Below, piece after piece: positions 1-6,813 of a DNA stretch of 12,674 nucleotides. The position numbers and the translations under genes are program-made. The stretch is from an archaeon (lineage in GTDB: Archaea > Methanobacteriota > Methanobacteria > Methanobacteriales > Methanobacteriaceae), in the NCBI GenBank assembly GCA_024409145.1, contig JAKSUF010000021.1:1-12674 (forward strand), written 5' to 3'. The notes below the pieces were generated by a model. The model did not search any database, was not told where the DNA came from, and worked only from the letters and a program-made list of their open reading frames with translations. Numbering within the stretch: the stretch's first letter is position 1; every line of letters begins with the position of its first letter.

Positions 1-30
1 ATATTTCGTTAATTATTATTTCATTGGATT

Positions 31-369
31 TTAAATTTTTATATTTTTCATAAAATTAACATGATTTATGTATTTTTCTAAAACTTCTTCAATACTCCCT
101 TCATCATCAACTAATTTTAAACCTGCATTTTTTGCATAAATTCCACTTTTTCCTCCATGTTGAAGAGAAATAACAACATCACAATCAGATATTTCACTTA
201 TTATCTTTTGGTTTTGATGCTTGGATTCTATGTCTATGTCTATAGTTCTATGTTCTATAAATTTAGTCTCATTTTTTTCTTCATCAAAATTGTAAATATA
301 TAATGAATTAGACTTACCAAAGTGAGTATCTACAGTTTTACCATTTCTTGATGCTATTGCTATTATCAT
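31..369 (-). CDS. NifX/NifB-type (dinitrogenase Fe-Mo cofactor domain) small protein
   Basis: A 112-residue protein made of one domain of the dinitrogenase iron-molybdenum cofactor biosynthesis family (NifX, NafY, C-terminal NifB). Visible family features are the N-terminal beta strand MIIAIAS, the HFGKS motif near residues 16-20 followed by an aromatic-rich strand (LYIYNF), and a central strand ending in SLQHGGKSG near residues 68-76 followed by the KNAGLKLV turn. The start is supported by an AAGGGGA Shine-Dalgarno at about 374-380. Stand-alone members are common in methanogens and bind or carry metal-sulfur clusters, often without nitrogenase; no nif gene is present here, so a nitrogen-fixation role is not supported. 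It lies 85 bp downstream of the ClC gene on the same strand but appears to have its own TATA box. The family call is good; the client cluster is unknown. Confidence 0.8.
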   Translation of the reverse strand: MIIAIASRNGKTVDTHFGKSNSLYIYNFDEEKNETKFIEHRTIDIDIESKHQNQKIISEISDCDVVISLQHGGKSGIYAKNAGLKLVDDEGSIEEVLEKYINHVNFMKNIKI

Positions 370-413
370 TTTTTCCCCTTTTTTTCTATTATAATTAAAT
401 TATTTACATGCTT

Positions 414-421
414 TTATTATA
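414..421 (-). promoter_or_regulatory. TATA box for the NifX-type gene
   Basis: On the minus strand this reads TATAATAA. It lies about 45 bases before the start codon, so transcription would begin near 390-395 and give a leader of about 25 nt that includes the AAGGGGA ribosome site. This suggests the gene need not depend on read-through from the ClC gene. Confidence 0.45.
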
Positions 422-454
422 CTTACTTATTCTGGGATTAATCAATCTATTTAG

Positions 455-2014
455 TTATTTCTCATATAACATTTCTTCAATTAATTGATTATCTTCATTG
501 TAAGTTTTACAATTCATGATTATAAATACCTCGTCCATTTGTTTTATAACCATTTCTTCATCAGGAATCAATGTATCTCCATCTCTAACTATTGAAACAA
601 CTAATGCAGTTTGAGGTAATGGTAAATCCCAAACTTTTTCACCTATATATTCACAGTCTAATGGGATAATATATTCTCCAAGGATACTCTTACTTTCATC
701 TAAATTAATTGTTTTCTTGTCTTTTAATATTCTGTCTAATATAGCTTCATATATTCCTTTATTTCCAAGTAATGTTGGAATAGTATATGCAAGTAAGGTT
801 ACTATAACAATTCCTACGAGGGATGTTGAAATACCTCCCATTTCAGATACTAGTATTATTGCAGTAATTGGGGTCCTTACAGAACTTGCAAGCATCGCAG
901 CCATAGCTATAAATATTATTTGATATGCAATTAATGGATCTAATCCAAAAATACTAGTTATTATAATACTAAATATTGCTCCAATATATGCTCCAATTAC
1001 TAATACTGGATAAAATATTCCTCCAGGAGTTCCTGATCCAAAACAAAATGCAAGTAATAGATATTTCACGATTAGTAATGTTATTAAAACAGATAATGGT
1101 GGGATGCTCACTTCAAGGAGGTACATCATTTTATGCCCTCCTCCAAGAGTATCTGGTAAGAAGAAACCAACAATTCCTGTAATAATAAATGTAATTGCAA
1201 ATCTTAATTCTAAAGGTACTTTATCAAATTTATCCCAAAATTCTGCAGATTTTATAAGTCCTGTATTATAAATATATCCTGCAATTCCCATTATAACTCC
1301 TAAAATTATTAAAATCCAGTAATAATTCAATGGTATATTTATAGGAGTAAATGTGAATAGAGGGCTTTGTCCAAAGAAACACTTTGCTATAAAATCAGAT
1401 ATAACTACTGCAATAAGACCTACAAATACTATGCTTTTATCAAAACTTTTACTGAATGTTTCAATCGTAAATAGTACTCCGGCAATTGGTGCATTAAATG
1501 TAGCTGCTATTCCTGCACCACTTCCACAGATTATTAATCTATTTTCATCTGTTTTTGAAGTTTTTAACTTTTTAGAAACTCCTTTTGCAGCCATAGCTCC
1601 TAATTGTACTGAGGGTCCTTCTCTTCCTAAGGGTAATCCTGCAAGAATTGCAAGTGTTCCTCCAATAAATTTACTAATTAATACTTTCCACCAACTAGTT
1701 TCATAATATCCTTTAAGTTCACCAATTACTTGAGGTATTCCACTTCCTTTACTTATGGGTTCCCATTTCATCAGTGTTGCAGTAATTACTCCAAGGATTG
1801 CTAATATAATAAACCATAATATGGTTAATAATAAATCTCCTTTAATGGAAGATAATATTGAAAAAAAGATATTTTCAGAATTACTAAGTGCATATCTATA
1901 TAATGAAACAACCAGTCCTGATGCAATCCCTATTAAAATGGCTTCGATTACTAATCTAATTGTATATCTTGAGTCTTTTAAAAGTGGTCCATAAGTTTTT
2001 TTCATCATTTTCAT
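455..2014 (-). CDS. ClC-family chloride channel/transporter with C-terminal TrkA-C domain
   Basis: A 519-residue integral membrane protein. The ClC pore motifs are intact: GSGIP at 90-94 (Ser91 is the anion-coordinating serine), GREGP at 130-134 (Glu132 is the external gating glutamate), GSGTPGGIFYP at 326-336, and Tyr422 in the final helix in place of the central pore tyrosine. Ser rather than Pro in GSGIP, and GREGP rather than GREGT, point to chloride rather than nitrate or fluoride. The position equivalent to the internal proton glutamate of E. coli ClC-ec1 is Thr186, directly after Glu185. Residues from about 440 to 500 form a soluble TrkA-C (RCK_C) domain, a known partner of prokaryotic ClC proteins that may bind a ligand. 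The start has only a weak ribosome site (GTGGT), and ATGs at codons 3 and 4 are alternatives. Likely role: chloride or chloride/proton movement across the cell membrane. Confidence 0.93.
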   Translation of the reverse strand: MKMMKKTYGPLLKDSRYTIRLVIEAILIGIASGLVVSLYRYALSNSENIFFSILSSIKGDLLLTILWFIILAILGVITATLMKWEPISKGSGIPQVIGELKGYYETSWWKVLISKFIGGTLAILAGLPLGREGPSVQLGAMAAKGVSKKLKTSKTDENRLIICGSGAGIAATFNAPIAGVLFTIETFSKSFDKSIVFVGLIAVVISDFIAKCFFGQSPLFTFTPINIPLNYYWILIILGVIMGIAGYIYNTGLIKSAEFWDKFDKVPLELRFAITFIITGIVGFFLPDTLGGGHKMMYLLEVSIPPLSVLITLLIVKYLLLAFCFGSGTPGGIFYPVLVIGAYIGAIFSIIITSIFGLDPLIAYQIIFIAMAAMLASSVRTPITAIILVSEMGGISTSLVGIVIVTLLAYTIPTLLGNKGIYEAILDRILKDKKTINLDESKSILGEYIIPLDCEYIGEKVWDLPLPQTALVVSIVRDGDTLIPDEEMVIKQMDEVFIIMNCKTYNEDNQLIEEMLYEK

Positions 2015-2059
2015 TTTACCACATCTTAATAACTCTTAATGTTATGAATAAAAATAGTT

Positions 2060-2087
2060 ATTAGATTAATTATGAAATTAATCTAAT
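2060..2087. promoter_or_regulatory. Perfect 12-bp inverted repeat upstream of the ClC gene
   Basis: The arms ATTAGATTAATT and AATTAATCTAAT are perfectly complementary around the 4-base centre ATGA. The site lies 46-73 bp before the ClC start codon and beyond the 3' end of the flavoprotein gene. Its position and symmetry fit an operator for a dimeric regulator. A 3'-end hairpin is less likely, because the downstream minus-strand sequence is not U-rich. In such AT-rich DNA a chance palindrome is possible. Confidence 0.4.
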
Positions 2088-2104
2088 TTAGGTTACTTGT
2101 TTTA

Positions 2105-2194
2105 TTTTTTATTAATTTAGTTTTTAATTAATAATTTTTTATTAATTTAGTTTTTAATTAATAATTTTTTATTAATTTAGTTTCTAGTCATTAT
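2105..2194. repeat. 30-bp tandem repeat, three copies
   Basis: Copies span 2105-2134, 2135-2164 and 2165-2194. The first two are identical; the third matches for its first 19 bases and then diverges. There are no spacers, so this is not a CRISPR array. The block fills most of the gap between the flavoprotein stop codon and the ClC upstream region and contains no gene. Confidence 0.9.
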
Positions 2195-2199
2195 TTTTT

Positions 2200-2769
2200 T
2201 TATTCTTTGATTTTATTAATCAATTTTCCTACATTCTCTCCAAAGATTTTGATTGTAGTCATCCCTTCTTCATCTTCTTTCGCACTACCTTCAGGACCTG
2301 CAAATACCATATTCCAATAGTTTGATCCTGGAATTATCATACCATTAATAGCAAAGAACATTGTCATTTCTTGTAAAGTTATGGTTTGTCCACCTCTTCT
2401 TGCAACTGTAATAGGTCCACCTACCATCCAATCTAAGAATTTGTCAGTTCCTCTAGAAACCTTACCGATTCTTTGTAATGCTGCCATAATATCTCCACGT
2501 GCAGTACCAAAGTAAACTGGTGCTGCTGGGATAAATCCGTCAGCTTCTCTTATTTTTGTGATAATTTCATCTAAACCATCATTTAAAACACAGTTCTTAG
2601 TTTCTGCACATTTTCCACAAGCTATACAAGATTGAATTTTTTTACCTCTTAAAGTTAAAATTTCGGTTTCAACACCTTGTGATTCAATAGCTTCACTACA
2701 TACTTTTAAAATATCTACAGTATTACTATTTGCTCTAGGACTTCCGCTTAATAAAATTACTTTTGCCAT
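2200..2769 (-). CDS. NADPH-dependent FMN reductase / iron-sulfur flavoprotein (Isf-like)
   Basis: A 189-residue flavodoxin-fold protein. The N-terminal strand and phosphate loop LLSGSPRANSNT (6-17) is the FMN-binding signature of the NADPH-dependent FMN reductase superfamily. Residues 48-60 hold a compact CX2CX2CX5C motif (Cys48, 51, 54, 60), which matches the 4Fe-4S site of methanogen iron-sulfur flavoproteins such as Isf of Methanosarcina. The segment APVYFGTARGDIMAALQR (82-99) is the usual second flavin-side loop. Members pass electrons from ferredoxin or NADPH to acceptors that may include oxygen or peroxide; the partner here cannot be told. A clear AAAGGAGA ribosome site lies before the ATG. 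It is on the same strand as tyrA and separated by 84 bp containing a triple 15-bp repeat. Confidence 0.88.
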   Translation of the reverse strand: MAKVILLSGSPRANSNTVDILKVCSEAIESQGVETEILTLRGKKIQSCIACGKCAETKNCVLNDGLDEIITKIREADGFIPAAPVYFGTARGDIMAALQRIGKVSRGTDKFLDWMVGGPITVARRGGQTITLQEMTMFFAINGMIIPGSNYWNMVFAGPEGSAKEDEEGMTTIKIFGENVGKLINKIKE

Positions 2770-2806
2770 TTATATTTCTCCTTTATTTATATTTAGATTT
2801 TAATTT

Positions 2807-2847
2807 ATATTAAATAAATTCATATTAAATAAAATTATATTAAATAA
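2807..2847. repeat. 15-bp tandem repeat, three copies
   Basis: The 11-base core ATATTAAATAA starts at 2807, 2822 and 2837, an exact 15-bp period with variable bases between cores. It occupies the short gap between the tyrA stop codon and the flavoprotein start, so it lies in the latter's promoter or leader region. It may be slippage-derived or a repeated binding site. Confidence 0.75.
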
Positions 2848-2853
2848 TTAATA

Positions 2854-4167
2854 TTATCTTATAATTCCTCCAAATCCTTGGACTAATAATTTACATTCAT
2901 TAATAGATTCTAAACTTAATCCAGATACTTCAAAAGTATAACTTATAGAGTTTTTTTCAATTTGTGGTCCGGTATAAGATTCTTTAAGTTTTATATCTGT
3001 AATATCATCTACTTTATTCAGTGTCTTTTCAATAATCTCTTGGTTTGAAGTTTTAGGGAAAATACAACTAATTGATTTTGTATAAATTTTTTGATTTTTT
3101 ATTTTCCATTGGAATATTTCATCTTTATTTAAGACTTTTACATTAGCTATTTTTAAAGTAGTTGTCTTTTTTGATGATTTTATTCTAAGAGAATCCATAT
3201 TAATATCTTCTAATATTCCAATATGGACTTTTCTAGAGTAAATATGTTCAAGACCGATTTCTTCTCCAATTGAATCTTGTAATGTTGTAAACTCTTGTGT
3301 AAGTGAGTTAATAGCTTTATCACTTCTACCTAATGCATTTTGAATATCTCCCATATTTTTTGTTGCTCTAATTGCTATATCAACAAATTTATCTTCATCT
3401 TCATTGGTTAAGGATTCTTTTAATTCATTTACAGAATCTGCAAATGCTTGACGTATACGTTCTCCACTTTTATTCTCGTATTGTATGGAGTAAGTAAGAT
3501 ATGGGTTTTGAGATACAATTCTTGCAATTGTATCAATCATAAGATTATAAATAGGACTTTCATAGTCTTCTGTATCTTTGATATTGATTTTCATTTTTTC
3601 AATAGCTGATGCAGTAGAAATATATGCAAAGTGTGTTAAAACTTGTACAATTCCCATCATATCATCATGGTGTTTTGGACTAGTTTCAATAATTCTCATC
3701 TTTTTCTCAGATAAATAATTATAAACTCTAGGGTACCATTTTCCTTTTGAAATAGGGGTTAATACTATTACCTGCCCATTAAAACTATTAGTTCTTGGAC
3801 CAAAAACTGGGTGTGTTGGAATGAATTCAAATGAATTTCCATTCTCTTTTAAACACTCTTCCATTGTATATGATGGGCCTTCCTTAACAGATGTAACATC
3901 TACCATTAATGAATCCTGTTTCATATGTGGTGCTAATTCTTTTATAACATTTATTGTACTAGCTATTGGTACTGATATGATTACAATGTCACTACTTTCT
4001 GTAACTTTTATGTTGTCATTTGAATAATTAACTCCTAACTCTTCACTCACTTTTAATCCAGTGGATTCATCTCTTCCAGTTATAGTAACTTCAAAATTGT
4101 CTTGTTTAAGGTATTTTGCTAAGGTTTTACCTAAACCTCTTGTTCCACCAATAACTCCGATTTTCAT
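2854..4167 (-). CDS. tyrA: Prephenate dehydrogenase (TyrA), long archaeal form
   Basis: A 437-residue enzyme of tyrosine synthesis that oxidatively decarboxylates prephenate to 4-hydroxyphenylpyruvate. The N-terminal Rossmann domain carries the glycine-rich loop GGTRGLG (7-13); the Gly-Arg-Asp at the end of the second strand (31-33) hints at NADP preference. Family motifs follow: VDVTSVK (89-95), HPVFGP with the conserved His119, and HHDDMMGIVQVLTH (166-179) at the start of the helical dehydrogenase domain, which runs to about residue 300. Beyond that is an extra C-terminal region; its last 77 residues (361-437) have a beta-alpha-beta-beta-alpha pattern and look like a ferredoxin-fold ACT- or FDX-ACB-type domain. 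Start: GGAGAG at 4176-4181, 8 nt before the ATG. It is divergent from pelA. The enzyme call is firm; the C-terminal domain is my inference. Confidence 0.92.
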   Translation of the reverse strand: MKIGVIGGTRGLGKTLAKYLKQDNFEVTITGRDESTGLKVSEELGVNYSNDNIKVTESSDIVIISVPIASTINVIKELAPHMKQDSLMVDVTSVKEGPSYTMEECLKENGNSFEFIPTHPVFGPRTNSFNGQVIVLTPISKGKWYPRVYNYLSEKKMRIIETSPKHHDDMMGIVQVLTHFAYISTASAIEKMKINIKDTEDYESPIYNLMIDTIARIVSQNPYLTYSIQYENKSGERIRQAFADSVNELKESLTNEDEDKFVDIAIRATKNMGDIQNALGRSDKAINSLTQEFTTLQDSIGEEIGLEHIYSRKVHIGILEDINMDSLRIKSSKKTTTLKIANVKVLNKDEIFQWKIKNQKIYTKSISCIFPKTSNQEIIEKTLNKVDDITDIKLKESYTGPQIEKNSISYTFEVSGLSLESINECKLLVQGFGGIIR

Positions 4168-4206
4168 AGTAAGTTCTCTCCAAGTTTGATTTTTTTAGAT
4201 TCAATA

Positions 4207-4214
4207 TTTTTATA
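4207..4214 (-). promoter_or_regulatory. TATA box for tyrA
   Basis: On the minus strand this reads TATAAAAA within ATTATAAAAATATTG. It is about 40 bp before the tyrA ATG, so transcription would start near 4185 and give a short leader of about 15-20 nt that still includes the GGAGAG site. Confidence 0.5.
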
Positions 4215-4302
4215 ATACTAATAATAATTTGTTAATAATTTTATTTTTTTAATAATTTATTCTATTTTATGGTTATATGATATTCTATATGTATTGCTTA
4301 AT

Positions 4303-4311
4303 TATATATAA
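4303..4311 (+). promoter_or_regulatory. TATA box for pelA
   Basis: TATATATAA followed by G is a good archaeal box A. Transcription would begin near 4330, giving a leader of about 55 nt to the ATG at 4385. It also argues against the in-frame ATG at 4277, which lies upstream of this box. Confidence 0.45.
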
Positions 4312-4384
4312 GTTTAAGATTATATTATCTATTAAATATTTGTCTATTTATTATTATATTGATTATTTTAAGTATGGTGAAATA

Positions 4385-5446
4385 ATGAAAATTACTTATC
4401 AAGATAAAAAACAAGGGTTGATGTCTCTTCTTCCTGAAACATTGGATGATTTGTGGCATTTATCTCATATAGTTGCTGAAGGAGATATAGTTTCATCTAA
4501 AACAACTAGGAGAATTCAAGATACTTCTGGAGATAAAATAAGAAATGATCGTGGAGTTAAGAAAACATTTACCTTAGGAGTTCTTGTTGAAAGTGTGAGT
4601 TTTCACATGTTTACAGGTAAGCTTCGTATTATAGGTTCAATTGTTAAAGGTCCTGAAGATTTAATTCCTATGGGTTCACATCATACTATTGAAGCTAAGT
4701 TAAATGTTCCTTTAAAAATACAAAAAGATAAATGGTCTAAATATGTATTGAACAGAATTAATCAAGCTATTGAATCTTCTAAGAAATTATCTGCAATTAT
4801 TATTTCTATAGATGATGAAACTGCAGATTTGGGACTTATGAAACAATTTGGTATTGAATATTATGGTCCTATACTTGCTAATGTTTCAGGAAAACATTAT
4901 GCATCTAAAAATAGACAAAAAAATATTGATAAATTTTATCAAAATATTGTTGATTCTCTTTTCAAATTTAATGAAATTCAAACAATAGTTATTTCTGGTC
5001 CAGGTTTCTATAAATCTGATTTTTTAAAGTTTTTAGATACTAAATACAAAGATTTAGCTAAAAAATCTATTTTAGAAAATACTGGAGCTGCTGGAAGAAC
5101 TGGTATTCATGAAGTTCTTAAAAAAGGAACTGTTGAAAAATTAGCTACTGAAAATAGAGTTGCATATGAAATTTCTGCAATTAATAATATATTTACTGAA
5201 ATTGCTAAATCTTCAAGTTTAGCAGTTTATGGTAAAAAAGACACAATTAATGCTATAAATTTAGGTGCAGTTGAAAAATTACTTGTTTTGGATGTTGCAG
5301 TTCGCAGTGAAGACCTTGAAGATTCTATGGATATGGTTGAGAATATGTCTGGTGAAGTTTTAGTTATTAGTAGTCAGCATGAAGGAGGTAAACAATTAGA
5401 GTCTCTTGGTGGTTTGGCAGCTACATTAAGGTATCCTATTGCTTAA
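4385..5446 (+). CDS. pelA: Pelota, mRNA surveillance protein (archaeal Dom34)
   Basis: A 353-residue archaeal Pelota, the eRF1-like factor that, with aEF1A and ABCE1, rescues ribosomes stalled on mRNA. Domain order fits the family: an N-terminal Sm-like domain (1-125), recognisable from the start MKITYQDKKQG and LPETLDDLWHLSHIV (16-30); a central domain (about 130-260) with SGKHY (168-172), GPGFYK (205-210) and GRTGIHEVL (237-245) and no GGQ peptide-release motif, as expected; and a C-terminal eL30-like domain ending in EGGKQLESLGGLAATLRYPI (333-352). I choose the ATG at 4385: it has GGTGA at 4376-4380 and matches the conserved N terminus. The in-frame ATG at 4277 would add 36 residues of AT-rich leader sequence (Ile, Tyr, Lys rich) with no family counterpart. 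It is divergent from tyrA. Confidence 0.96.
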   Translation: MKITYQDKKQGLMSLLPETLDDLWHLSHIVAEGDIVSSKTTRRIQDTSGDKIRNDRGVKKTFTLGVLVESVSFHMFTGKLRIIGSIVKGPEDLIPMGSHHTIEAKLNVPLKIQKDKWSKYVLNRINQAIESSKKLSAIIISIDDETADLGLMKQFGIEYYGPILANVSGKHYASKNRQKNIDKFYQNIVDSLFKFNEIQTIVISGPGFYKSDFLKFLDTKYKDLAKKSILENTGAAGRTGIHEVLKKGTVEKLATENRVAYEISAINNIFTEIAKSSSLAVYGKKDTINAINLGAVEKLLVLDVAVRSEDLEDSMDMVENMSGEVLVISSQHEGGKQLESLGGLAATLRYPIA

Positions 5447-5566
5447 TTTGTTTTATTTATTAATAGATTTTTATTAATATGTTTTTGTTAATATGTTTTT
5501 GTTAATTTTTTATTTCGTGATTATTTCATATTTTATTTTCTTATTTTTTATTTTTTATTTTTTATT
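5447..5566 (+). terminator. T-rich transcription end region after pelA, with 14-bp tandem repeat
   Basis: The non-template strand is strongly T-rich, as in archaeal factor-independent termination. It includes a perfect tandem pair of TTAATATGTTTTTG at 5474-5487 and 5488-5501 with a degenerate third copy, and further on a run of TTTTTTA-type heptamers around 5541-5566. No stable hairpin was seen. Confidence 0.5.
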
Positions 5567-5641
5567 ATCTTAATTGTCTTAAATATTTTAATTATCCTAA
5601 ATCTTTTAATTAATAGCTTATTAATAAATATTATATATTAT

Positions 5642-5655
5642 GAAAAGTATAAATA
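5642..5655 (+). promoter_or_regulatory. BRE/TATA promoter for the MraY-like gene
   Basis: GAAAAG directly followed by TATAAATA makes a good archaeal BRE plus TATA box. The expected transcription start is near 5675, giving a leader of about 30 nt that contains the AGGT ribosome site at 5691-5694. This supports the ATG at 5704 as the start. Confidence 0.6.
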
Positions 5656-5703
5656 TTCATATTTAATTATTTTTATGAATCATAAATTTTAGGTTTGTAT
5701 ATT

Positions 5704-6657
5704 ATGTATGTGCAGTTATTATTAGTGCTCATTATTTCTTTCTTTGGAACTGCTATTCTGAATATTGTATTTAGATTCTTAGGTAAAAGAGGACGTATGG
5801 GTAATCTATTTCAGGATGTTCGTGGAGGAACTCCTCGAGCTATTGGGATTGTTCCATTTTTATTAATAAGCTTATTTTTACCTAGTGGATTTAATGATTT
5901 AGTTCTAGTTATTGGAATTTGTGCATTAATTGATGATATTGTTGGTAGGCGAAAAATTGGAAATATTCCTATTGAGATTGGTCAATTAGCAAGGGGTATT
6001 GGGATGCTTTGTGTTATAGGATTTGGTTATCCTATAATGGGTCTTTCTTCTATTTTAGTTGCATTATTTATTCAACCAATTAATATATCTGATATGCAAC
6101 CTGGAACTACTTGTAATGTTGTAATTATGATGAGTTTATTAACCATCATTTTAATGTTGTTATTAGGTACTGGTCCTATTGAAGAAATTCCAGCTTATTA
6201 CACTCCACTTATAGTATTATTAGCTTGTATTGGTTATGCTCCTCTTGATTATTTAGGTAAAATCATGATGGGTGAAGTTGGTAATCATGCTTTTGGAGTA
6301 GCTTTAGGTATTTGCTTCTTTATGCTTGGAGGATTCATTGGAACTTTAATTTTATGTATTGTTTCATCATTCTTAATTGCATACTTTAGAAGATTTAACT
6401 TAAGTAAGTTCCTCGTTTCAAAATTACGTATTTCAAATCCAACTTATGGTGATTTGATGATGGATGTTTTAACTGGTGGGGGATTAGGTGATTTCTTAAG
6501 AAAAATTATCTTAGGAGATAAGCAATATGAAGTTAAAAATCCAATACTTATTGTTCTTGGTTTTAGAAGACTTCTTTATAATCCTTTTGCTCCAAATAAC
6601 AGTCAACATTTCTCAAATAGTGTTAAACAAAATAATAGTCTTAGTAAATACTCCTAA
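5704..6657 (+). CDS. MraY-like phosphosugar-lipid transferase (pseudomurein synthesis candidate)
   Basis: A 317-residue polytopic membrane protein of the glycosyltransferase-4/MraY superfamily, which moves a phospho-sugar from a UDP carrier to undecaprenyl phosphate. Motifs from the ATG: GTPRAIG (42-48, compare GTPTMGG of MraY), the metal-site pair DD in DDIVGRR (77-83), NISDMQPG (127-134) where MraY has NxxNxxDGxDG, and GEVGNHAFG (190-198) where MraY has GDxGSLALG. About nine hydrophobic stretches separate them, and the last ~20 residues are an Asn/Ser-rich tail. A TTG at 5695 is in frame but abuts the AGGT ribosome site; the ATG at 5704 has correct spacing. The next gene is MurG-like, so the pair resembles the two lipid steps of wall synthesis. 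Exact substrate (N-acetyltalosaminuronate or GlcNAc, with or without peptide) is not known from sequence. Confidence 0.82.
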   Translation: MYVQLLLVLIISFFGTAILNIVFRFLGKRGRMGNLFQDVRGGTPRAIGIVPFLLISLFLPSGFNDLVLVIGICALIDDIVGRRKIGNIPIEIGQLARGIGMLCVIGFGYPIMGLSSILVALFIQPINISDMQPGTTCNVVIMMSLLTIILMLLLGTGPIEEIPAYYTPLIVLLACIGYAPLDYLGKIMMGEVGNHAFGVALGICFFMLGGFIGTLILCIVSSFLIAYFRRFNLSKFLVSKLRISNPTYGDLMMDVLTGGGLGDFLRKIILGDKQYEVKNPILIVLGFRRLLYNPFAPNNSQHFSNSVKQNNSLSKYS

Positions 6658-6715
6658 TCTCAGATTATTATTTCTTAATTCTTTTTATTTAATTTTTTAT
6701 TCTTATTAATTTATA
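6655..6715 (+). terminator. Short palindrome and T-rich tract after the MraY-like gene
   Basis: The stop codon begins a TAATCT-C-AGATTA palindrome (6655-6667), followed by a T-rich tract. The one-base centre makes a hairpin poor, so the T-rich sequence is the stronger sign of transcription ending. Partial read-through into the MurG-like gene is possible. Confidence 0.3.
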
Positions 6716-6813
6716 ATATATTTTATGAGTTTATTCTTTCTATGATGTATTAATAATTGGATTTTAGTTATGATTAAAATATGTCATATATTATCAATTT
6801 AGGTGGCTATAAT

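Noticed and set aside
717..1994. Several 68-117 codon open frames on the plus strand across the ClC gene
   Set aside because: They are antisense to a well-conserved gene, lack ribosome sites and have no recognisable domain.
455..2014. Fluoride-type ClC (CLC-F) antiporter
   Set aside because: The gating motif is GREGP and the selectivity motif is GSGIP, as in chloride ClC proteins, and no fluoride riboswitch was recognised upstream.
2105..2194. Possible CRISPR array from the 30-bp repeats
   Set aside because: The copies directly abut with no spacers, and no cas genes are present.
4277..4384. N-terminal extension of pelA from an upstream ATG
   Set aside because: It translates AT-rich leader, lies upstream of the best TATA box, has no ribosome site, and the conserved Pelota N terminus begins at the ATG at 4385.
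6527..6709. 60-codon open frame overlapping the end of the MraY-like gene
   Set aside because: It is in a different frame from the MraY-like gene, hydrophobic only because of T-rich DNA, and has no start signal.
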